The notes under the pieces are model-generated. The model was not told where the DNA came from. It saw only the letters and a program-made list of their open reading frames with translations, and did no database searches. Shown piece after piece: positions 54,349 to 61,597 of a stretch of 64,000 nt of DNA. Each line of letters begins with the position of its first letter. The stretch's first letter is position 1. This stretch comes from Pseudomonadota bacterium. GTDB taxonomy: Bacteria; Myxococcota_A; UBA9160; JADFDR01. Position numbers and translations under genes: made by a program. The stretch covers positions 26,924 through 90,923 of the forward strand of contig PIVT01000008.1 in the NCBI GenBank assembly GCA_003353845.1, given 5' to 3'.

Positions 54349-55455
54349 ATGGCAGAGTCCATGTCGCGGCAACAGGATGATCAATCCAATCTGAAGGAGA
54401 TCATCGAAGCCTGTATCCGCATCGCCTGTGTCGTGCTACTCGCCGGCTGGTGCTTCACCATTATTCGTCCCTTCATCACGCCCGTGATCTGGGGAATCAT
54501 TCTCGCTGTTGCCGTCTTCCCCGCCTATGCCTGGGTAACGAAGCGCATGGGCGACCGCAGACGGCTCGCTGCCACCCTCTTCGCCATAGGTGGCCTGCTC
54601 ATCGTGATCATCCCCACCTACTTCTTTACAGACTCGCTGGTCAACACCGGCCAGCAGATCGCAACGCAACTGGATCTAGACAACTTCCACATTCCACCGC
54701 CGCCACCCAAGGTCGAGGAGTGGGCAGTGATCGGCACGCCTATTGCCAAGATCTGGGAGCAGGCAAGCCACGGACTTGAACCTCTTATCGTACAGTTCGC
54801 ACCTCAACTTCATGGTTTCGCAGGCTGGCTTGTTTCGGCAAGTGTCTCGACGGGGCTCGCCGTCTTGCAGTCCCTGCTCTCCATCATCATCGCGGGCGTC
54901 CTACTCGCATCATCAACAGAAGGCGCTCGCACCGCAACCTCCATTGCAACCCGCCTGATAGGCACACAAGGGCAGGCCTATGCGGCGATGGCCAGCGCCA
55001 CCGTGCGCAGCGTCGCGGTGGGCATCATCGGCGTCGCACTCATTCAGGCCACGCTCATCGGGCTGGGGATGCTGATCTTCAGTGTTCCCCACGCCGGCCT
55101 CTGGACCCTGCTCTGTCTCCTCCTCGCCGTACTACAGATCAGCCCCATGCTCATCGTGCTGCCCCTCATTATCTACATGTTCAACAACAGTCCCACTGGG
55201 GTGGCGGTCGCCTTCATGATCTGGGAAGTCATCGCATCCGGCAGCGACAACGTGCTTAAACCCATCCTGCTCGCGCGCGGCGTCAAGGTTCCAATGATTG
55301 TCATCTTCATGGGAGTCATTGGAGGCTTCATCTCCGCCGGATTCATCGGACTCTTTGTCGGCGCGGTGGTCCTCTCCATGGGCTACGAACTCTTCCGAGC
55401 CTGGATGCAGGAGGCTGAGCCCGGCGAGGAAACTGCAGTCGAGGGAATTGCGTAA
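54349..55455 (+). CDS. AI-2E/PerM-family membrane transporter
   Basis: 368 aa from the ATG at 54349, which has GGGAG at eight bases; the frame is open 32 codons further upstream without support. About eight membrane segments in the AI-2E layout: paired helices at 25-60, 70-90, a soluble middle, then PMLIVLPLIIYMF and PMIVIFMGVIGGFISAGFIGLFVGAV at the end. The family includes exporters of autoinducer-2 (TqsA) and ion antiporters; the substrate here is unknown. Confidence 0.88.
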   Translation: MAESMSRQQDDQSNLKEIIEACIRIACVVLLAGWCFTIIRPFITPVIWGIILAVAVFPAYAWVTKRMGDRRRLAATLFAIGGLLIVIIPTYFFTDSLVNTGQQIATQLDLDNFHIPPPPPKVEEWAVIGTPIAKIWEQASHGLEPLIVQFAPQLHGFAGWLVSASVSTGLAVLQSLLSIIIAGVLLASSTEGARTATSIATRLIGTQGQAYAAMASATVRSVAVGIIGVALIQATLIGLGMLIFSVPHAGLWTLLCLLLAVLQISPMLIVLPLIIYMFNNSPTGVAVAFMIWEVIASGSDNVLKPILLARGVKVPMIVIFMGVIGGFISAGFIGLFVGAVVLSMGYELFRAWMQEAEPGEETAVEGIA

Positions 55456-55521
55456 GCGCGATAAGGAAAGCGTATCTGCTAGGATGAGAGCGTGATCTCT
55501 TCCCGACGAAGGAGCCCGGCC

Positions 55522-56955
55522 ATGAACGTCCCGAAGATTCTCGCCCTGACCATCGCGCTGCTCTTTGTGCAAGGTTGTGCTTCCGTCTACAAACCCCGAA
55601 ATTCGAGTACCTCAATCGTCGGTAAAGACACGGGATATTACCGGTACGCACACCAGGTCGAGGCCTTGGGAAACTACTCCATTACCCTTTCCTTCTCGGG
55701 TGGAGGTACGCGTGCCTCCGCTCTCGCCTACGGTGTATTAAAAGAACTCCGCGACATACAAATCGACACGAAGGATGGGTCACGCGTACGTCTGCTCGAC
55801 GAAGTAGACAGCATCTCTTCCGTTTCCGGCGGCAGTTTTACCTCGGCCTATTACGGCTTGTTTGGCGACGAAATCTTCGAGGACTTCGAAAGCCGATTCC
55901 TGCGGCAGAGTATACAAGGCACGCTGATTCGTAAGCTCTTCAACCCGATTTACTGGTGGCGCAGTCTGTTCACGGGTCTCGACCGGACAGAGATGGCGGT
56001 AGAGTATTACGACCGAGCTATCTTTCGAGGCAAGACCTTCGCCGACATGCCCCGTTCCGGTCGCCCTTTCATCGAAATCAATGCCACCGACCTCAATGCG
56101 GGTAGCCGGTTTTCCTTCAATCAAGCCACCTTCGATGTGATCTGCTCGGACCTGGATTCGTTCTCCGTGGCTCGTGCCGTAACCGCATCTTCTGCGGTAC
56201 CCGTGGCCTTCCCGCCCATCGTTTTGAAGAACTACGCGGAGGATTGCGACGTCTCGCAAAACCCGATGTGGGACACTGCGCTCCATAACATGGGTAAGGG
56301 TGATCGATCCAAATCCGTTGTCGACTATGTACATTCCTTGCGTGATGCGCAGGCACATCCCTATGTCCACCTTGTAGACGGAGGCATTTCGGACAACCTG
56401 GGATTGCGCACCATCCTTGGACGAGTGGAAGCCCTTGGCGGGGTTGCGGGTACCATCAAACGGAACCCCGACTTCCCCGATGATGTTGTTCTGATCCTCG
56501 TCAATGCCGAAGTCAAACCCAAGCGAAGCCTCGATCAGACCGCAGCAAAACCCTCTATCGGTAGTACCATCGACGCCATGTCCAGCGCCCAGATCGGCCT
56601 GTACAATCTCGACACCATCGCACTGATCAAGGATAAGATCAAAGAATTCGAAACGCAGTTGGAGGCCCTGGGTCACCCGACACGTTTTCATTTTGTGGAG
56701 TTGAGTTTTCAATCCATTACGGAGCCAAACGTCAAGGATTTCTTCAACTCCTTGCCTACATCCCTCGAACTCAACGACACCGAAGTGAGTACATTAATCG
56801 AGGCCGGTCGCCAGCTCTTGCGTGAGAATCCCGATTTCCAAGCCTTCCTGAAAGCCCACAATGGAACACTCGAGCAGCAGGGGCCCAGCGAGGTGAACTG
56901 TGCACCTCTCGATGCTGCCTGCTGGCTGCGAGCCATCGGCAAGGGTGACGGCTAA
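55522..56955 (+). CDS. Patatin-like phospholipase lipoprotein
   Basis: 477 aa. The lipoprotein signal ends at FVQGC; the patatin domain has the oxyanion loop SFSGGGTRASAL, the nucleophile serine in SSVSGGSF (SxSGG variant), and the aspartate dyad VDGGISDNLG. It is probably an envelope-bound acyl hydrolase. The ATG at 55522 has GGAG at eight bases. C-terminal 130 residues (from KDKIKEFETQLEAL) are family-specific. It follows the permease gene by 66 bases and may share its transcript. Confidence 0.9.
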   Translation: MNVPKILALTIALLFVQGCASVYKPRNSSTSIVGKDTGYYRYAHQVEALGNYSITLSFSGGGTRASALAYGVLKELRDIQIDTKDGSRVRLLDEVDSISSVSGGSFTSAYYGLFGDEIFEDFESRFLRQSIQGTLIRKLFNPIYWWRSLFTGLDRTEMAVEYYDRAIFRGKTFADMPRSGRPFIEINATDLNAGSRFSFNQATFDVICSDLDSFSVARAVTASSAVPVAFPPIVLKNYAEDCDVSQNPMWDTALHNMGKGDRSKSVVDYVHSLRDAQAHPYVHLVDGGISDNLGLRTILGRVEALGGVAGTIKRNPDFPDDVVLILVNAEVKPKRSLDQTAAKPSIGSTIDAMSSAQIGLYNLDTIALIKDKIKEFETQLEALGHPTRFHFVELSFQSITEPNVKDFFNSLPTSLELNDTEVSTLIEAGRQLLRENPDFQAFLKAHNGTLEQQGPSEVNCAPLDAACWLRAIGKGDG

Positions 56956-57042
56956 ACTTTACCAGACAACCCAGAGTAGAAATGAACCTCATTCCGGATC
57001 TTACCTACCATTGAAACTTCCAGATGACAACAAGGTGGTTTC

Positions 57043-58281
57043 ATGACCGTCGCCAAACCCAACAGACCCTTAGCGATAAAAATATTGAATTGTGCAGGCA
57101 AGCTAGGTTTAAAAATACCTGGCATAGCTGTTGACGCTCAACTCCAGGCGGCAAAAAAAGCCACCGGGTTGAGTGACTTTGGCGATGAAAAGTTCTTGGA
57201 GCCTTTGGCAATTCTGGTGGATTCCCTGGAAAAGGAATCGCGCCTGACGACCCTTGGCCGGATTTCAGTGCGGGAAACCATTGGACGCTATCTTCGCAAT
57301 CGGCTGCACATTCAAGACCATTTAAAGAAGCACCCCGAGATACTGCAGGAAGAGATTCGAAAGCCGCTCATCATTGTCGGGTTGCCGCGCACCGGCACTA
57401 CGGTTTTATTTAATCTTTTGGCGCTTGATCCTGCAAACCGAGCACCTTTGAGCTGGGAAACATCCAACCCCTATCCCCTTCCCGTAGCGGCTACTTATAA
57501 AAGCGATCCTCGGATCGCGGCCATGCAGAAGAATTTTGACAATCTATATTCCATTGTGCCGAATCTAAAAACGGTGCATGAATTCGCAGCGGAACTGCCA
57601 CAGGAATGTGTGGCAATTCTCTCCCATGAATTTCTTGGGATCGAATTTCCGCTTACCTATGACGTGCCTACCTTTGCAAAATGGATGAATCGGCAATCAT
57701 GGTTGCCGGCACTCCAATACCACAAACTCTTCTTGCAATACCTACAGAGTGGAATCAAAAAGGAGCGTTGGGTGCTGAAAACACCCGGTCACCTGCCCGT
57801 GATTGATGATCTTCTCAGCGTATATCCTGACGCGTGCATCATTCATACGCATCGCGACCCCATGAAGGTAATGCCCTCAGCGGCAAGTCTTTGTTACGAA
57901 CTCCGATGCGTCGGCATTGATGATATTGACCCCAAAAAAGTAGGTATCGATCAAACGGCTATCTGGGAATCTCATCTCAACAAGGCCATGGAAGTAAGAC
58001 AGCGCCTGGGTAAAGACCACAAGCAGTTTTTTGACACACAATTCGAAGACGTGGTTCGTGATCCCGTCGCGTTGATTCAGCGGATCTATCAACACTTCGA
58101 CATCCCGTTTACTGAAGAAACAAAAAGCAAGATGGATCACTACATGGAGAACAAACCGAGGGACGAGCACGGCAAGCATCACTACACCCTCGATGACTTC
58201 GGTCTAAGCGAAGAGCGCGACGCCCCTCGCTTCAAGCGGTATTGTGAATATTTTAATATTCAAACCAACGCTGATCTTTAA
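57043..58281 (+). CDS. Sulfotransferase-family protein
   Basis: 412 aa. The PAPS-binding phosphate loop is in IIVGLPRTGTTVLFNLLA and the 3'-phosphate motif in IHTHRDPMKVMPSAASL, preceded by WVLKTPGH. Family members move sulfate from PAPS to a hydroxyl or amine, but many bacterial relatives of this type (Sulfotransfer_3) have no known substrate. It is a single gene between the patatin and TetR genes. No PAPS synthesis gene is present in the window. Confidence 0.85.
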   Translation: MTVAKPNRPLAIKILNCAGKLGLKIPGIAVDAQLQAAKKATGLSDFGDEKFLEPLAILVDSLEKESRLTTLGRISVRETIGRYLRNRLHIQDHLKKHPEILQEEIRKPLIIVGLPRTGTTVLFNLLALDPANRAPLSWETSNPYPLPVAATYKSDPRIAAMQKNFDNLYSIVPNLKTVHEFAAELPQECVAILSHEFLGIEFPLTYDVPTFAKWMNRQSWLPALQYHKLFLQYLQSGIKKERWVLKTPGHLPVIDDLLSVYPDACIIHTHRDPMKVMPSAASLCYELRCVGIDDIDPKKVGIDQTAIWESHLNKAMEVRQRLGKDHKQFFDTQFEDVVRDPVALIQRIYQHFDIPFTEETKSKMDHYMENKPRDEHGKHHYTLDDFGLSEERDAPRFKRYCEYFNIQTNADL

Positions 58282-58363
58282 GCTCCGGCCCAGACTAACT
58301 TTTGCGCCTCAGCACCAATCCCACTTGAGACCCAAACTCCCCTTTACGAGGCTACGCTTCTGC

Positions 58364-58391
58364 AGTATACAGTCTTCAAAATATGTATACT
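58364..58391. promoter_or_regulatory. Inverted repeat upstream of the TetR-exporter operon
   Basis: AGTATAC (58364-58370) and GTATACT (58385-58391) form a perfect 7+7 repeat with a 14-base gap, 47 bases before the TetR start. The spacing of about two helical turns between centres suits a dimer pair such as a TetR operator. Autoregulation is inference. Confidence 0.5.
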
Positions 58392-58437
58392 TATCTCCCA
58401 GAGTGCCCAGAGTGAAAGGTATGAGAAATAAACGCTG

Positions 58438-59061
58438 ATGAACAACCCCGCCTGGAAAGGGAAACGCCCACAAAGCGAAGAAGAAGCCAAGCAGCTATTG
58501 CTGAAAGCAACGCTGAAGCTCGTCAAGCAAGCCGGTGATCTAAAAAAGGTCACCATCAGCCGTGTCGCCGAAGAAGTGGGCGTCACCCGAAGAACGGTGT
58601 ACCGCTACTTCCCCAGCACCGATGACTTGTTCCTCTATACGTCGGCACATGTCGGCGGCGAGCTCCTGAAGAAACTGTACGTGCATGCCATCAAGTTCGA
58701 CAGCTTCGCAGATCGCATTCTCGAATCCATGGTGTACATGATCAAAGAGATTCCAAAACACCCGGAGATCTACCGCAATTTCGATGTCCACACCCTGTCG
58801 GGTGGCGTGAACATCGACGGCGCACTGGCCGAGGACGCTCTGGATTATTCCTACCTGATGTTGAGAACCGTTTTTCCAGAAGACGAGAAGATGCCGGACG
58901 AAGCCTGGCTGCGTGAACTGGCCGAGCACATGGTGCGCTTATTGTTCGCGGTGCTCGTCGCCCCCGGTCCTCGCCTGCGAACCCAAAAGAAAGTCCGAGC
59001 CTACTTTCAGCGCTGGTTGATTCCCATCGTCCGAACTCATCTCGCGGAGGGCGTCCAATGA
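58438..59061 (+). CDS. TetR-family transcriptional regulator
   Basis: 207 aa. The N-terminal helix-turn-helix runs from about 25 to 60 (KKVTISRVAEEVGVTRRTVYRYFPS), the canonical TetR recognition region, followed by an all-helical ligand domain of unknown specificity. Its stop codon overlaps the start of the MMPL exporter by ATGA, so it very likely controls that exporter and itself, possibly through the GTATAC repeat upstream. Confidence 0.92.
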   Translation: MNNPAWKGKRPQSEEEAKQLLLKATLKLVKQAGDLKKVTISRVAEEVGVTRRTVYRYFPSTDDLFLYTSAHVGGELLKKLYVHAIKFDSFADRILESMVYMIKEIPKHPEIYRNFDVHTLSGGVNIDGALAEDALDYSYLMLRTVFPEDEKMPDEAWLRELAEHMVRLLFAVLVAPGPRLRTQKKVRAYFQRWLIPIVRTHLAEGVQ

Positions 59062-61502
59062 TTCAGCGAGCCCAAAGTTGGGTTACCTCTCTTCACACAC
59101 GCATGGAACGCCGGTTCGAAACCTGGGGAGCGCTGGTCTGTCGCTTTCGCTGGATTGTGGCAGTGGCCTTCATCATTCCGACTGTTTGGCTAGGGGCTCA
59201 GGTGCCTCGCATCGAGCTCGACAATTCATTGGAAGCGGCCCTGCTCAAGAAGGACCCTGCCCGGCTGGCCTACGATGATTTTCGAGCGCGCTTCGGGCAA
59301 GACGATCAGATCCTCATTGCCATCCCCTCGGAGGAGATCTTCACCCTGGCCTTTCTTGAAAAGCTGCGGGCCCTACATGAGGATCTGGAAAAAAATGCTC
59401 TTCACGTTGTGGAAGTAACGAGCTTGATCAACGTGCGCTCCACCTACGGGCGTGGGGACGAGCTCGTCGTCGAAGACCTGCTTGAGGCCTGGCCCGAAGA
59501 CGAGGCCGCATTAGCAGATTTTGAATCGAGAGTGCGCAACACACCTTTCTATCAAAATGTCTTCATCAACAAAGAAGGGACCTTGACCGCGCTGGTCATC
59601 GAACCGGGCTTGGCGGAAAAGGCACCGCTGGACGAAACGACTTTCGGAGACTTCGAGACTGGATTCGATAGGTCGGCCGAGCAGGACGACGTCACCACGA
59701 AAGAGGAATACCTCTCTCAAGTCCAGGAAAGAGCGATGATCGACAGTCTTAGCGAGATCATGGACAAGCACGACACTGCCGATTTTCCTCTGTCCATCGC
59801 AGGGGAAACCTTCAGCAAGGCGCGTATGAATGCGATCTTCATTCAAGACGTTCCTCGGTCCATCAAGATATCTGTGATTGCCAATGCGTTCTTTCTCTTT
59901 TTACTCTTCCGTCGCCTATCGGCAGTGATCTTGCCCCTGGTCGTCGTCATCTGTTCCATGTTTGCCACTCTCGGGTTTATGCCCTTATTGGGCCTCACGG
60001 GATCCAGCGTGATTCAGATTGTCCCCTTGTTGCTCGTGGCCGTGGGCATTTGTGCGGCACTACACCTCCTCGCCATGGTCTACAAAGAGCGAGACCAAGG
60101 CGAGACCAAGGTCAAATCCATCAGCAAGGCCATGGGCCACTCCGGGTTGGCCATCCTCATGACGAGCTTGACCACGGCGGGAGGCTTGCTCTCCTTTGCA
60201 ACCGCTTCGATCCAAGGCGTCTCCAATATCGGGATCGTCGCACCCATCGGTGTTGCCCTTGTCTTCGTCTACAGCATGACGCTTTTACCCGCGCTGCTGG
60301 CAATTTTCCCCATGCCGGAACGAAAGGCCCGGTCGGGAATCAACGAGGAAACGGCTTTGAGTCGCCTGCTCGCGCGCATCGGGGATTTCTCCACGGGTTA
60401 CCCCCGCAGCGTACTTGCGGCGACAGCACTCTTGGTCCTGCTTTCGACTGTCGGCGTTCTAGACCTGGAGGCTTCCCAGAAGATTCTGCAGTGGTTTCCC
60501 AAAGACGACCCGACCCGGATGACTACCGAGATGATCGACCGCGAAATGGGCGGCTCCAGCACCCTGGAAGTCATGATCGACACGGGAAAGGTGAACGGGC
60601 TGTATGATCCCACTACCCTGCAGCAACTGGAAGAGGCCTCAGAATTTGCCCTGAACCTTACGCATGAGTCGGTGCAGGTCGCCAAGGTCAATTCTCTCAT
60701 CGATGTGCTCAAGGAAACCCACCGAGCCCTGAACAGCAATGACCCCGCCTTTTACAAACTCCCCGAGAATAAAGAGCTAGTGGCGCAAGAGCTTCTACTC
60801 TTCGAAAATAGTGGCAACGACGACCTTGAGGAGTTGGTCGACTCTCAATTTCAGTACGCGCGTCTGAGCATTCTCGTACCCAATGTCGATGGGAAACACT
60901 TCCCCGGGTTCATCGAGAAACTCCGAACAGGTCTTGAGGAAAGGCTCGGCGAAGAGACCGAGATCGAAATCACCGGCATCGTTTCTTTGCTGTCGCGCAG
61001 CTACGAAGCCGTCTTCAGCTCAACGGCGAGTTCCTACATTCTCGCTTTGGGCATCATCACTCCCCTCATGATTCTGCTCATCGGGAACCTCCGGCTGGGA
61101 TTGCTGACCATGGTCCCCAATCTTCTGCCGATCTACATCACCCTCGGATTCATGGGCTGGGTCGGCATTCCCCTGGACCAATCCACCATGGTGACGGGCT
61201 GTATCATCATCGGGCTCGCAGTCGACGACACCATTCATTTCATGCACAAATACCAGCGTTACTTCTTCAAGTGCGAGGATGTACGCCGGGCCACCCATCA
61301 AACACTCACCACCACGGGTACCGCCCTGTTCGCGACAACGGTGGTCCTTACGGCCGGGTTTGCCTGCAACGGCTTCGCCTACATGGTCAACGGAAAACAA
61401 TTCGGCGCCATCGCCGCCTTCGCTACCGTCGTCGCCTTTGTGATGGACGTGATCGTTATGCCTGCTCTTCTCATGGTGAGTACGCGCAGGGAGAAGTCCT
61501 AA
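59058..61502 (+). CDS. MMPL/RND-superfamily exporter, paralogue 3
   Basis: 814 aa, same architecture as the exporters at 35.7 and 45.1 kb. Shared marks: GHSGLAILMTSLTTAGG, VAQELLLFENSGNDDLEELV, and LAVDDTIHFMHKYQRYF. It is coupled to a TetR gene, the standard arrangement for a ligand-inducible exporter. The first external domain differs most among the three, which suggests distinct cargo or partner. A perfect hairpin lies just after its stop codon. Confidence 0.91.
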   Translation: MIQRAQSWVTSLHTRMERRFETWGALVCRFRWIVAVAFIIPTVWLGAQVPRIELDNSLEAALLKKDPARLAYDDFRARFGQDDQILIAIPSEEIFTLAFLEKLRALHEDLEKNALHVVEVTSLINVRSTYGRGDELVVEDLLEAWPEDEAALADFESRVRNTPFYQNVFINKEGTLTALVIEPGLAEKAPLDETTFGDFETGFDRSAEQDDVTTKEEYLSQVQERAMIDSLSEIMDKHDTADFPLSIAGETFSKARMNAIFIQDVPRSIKISVIANAFFLFLLFRRLSAVILPLVVVICSMFATLGFMPLLGLTGSSVIQIVPLLLVAVGICAALHLLAMVYKERDQGETKVKSISKAMGHSGLAILMTSLTTAGGLLSFATASIQGVSNIGIVAPIGVALVFVYSMTLLPALLAIFPMPERKARSGINEETALSRLLARIGDFSTGYPRSVLAATALLVLLSTVGVLDLEASQKILQWFPKDDPTRMTTEMIDREMGGSSTLEVMIDTGKVNGLYDPTTLQQLEEASEFALNLTHESVQVAKVNSLIDVLKETHRALNSNDPAFYKLPENKELVAQELLLFENSGNDDLEELVDSQFQYARLSILVPNVDGKHFPGFIEKLRTGLEERLGEETEIEITGIVSLLSRSYEAVFSSTASSYILALGIITPLMILLIGNLRLGLLTMVPNLLPIYITLGFMGWVGIPLDQSTMVTGCIIIGLAVDDTIHFMHKYQRYFFKCEDVRRATHQTLTTTGTALFATTVVLTAGFACNGFAYMVNGKQFGAIAAFATVVAFVMDVIVMPALLMVSTRREKS

Positions 61503-61509
61503 CCGAGAG

Positions 61510-61535
61510 GGCTTGATCAAGTGTGATCAAGCCCC
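61510..61535. terminator. Bidirectional 11-bp hairpin between convergent genes
   Basis: GGGCTTGATCA-AGTG-TGATCAAGCCC is a perfect 11-bp stem with a four-base loop, between the end of exporter 3 and the end of the glycyl radical enzyme. It would end both transcripts, though no clear T-run follows on either side. Confidence 0.65.
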
Positions 61536-61597
61536 ATCAGCCACTCGTGAATATCTTAATGGCCCAATAACCGATAAACAGCAGCGTGTCACAACTC

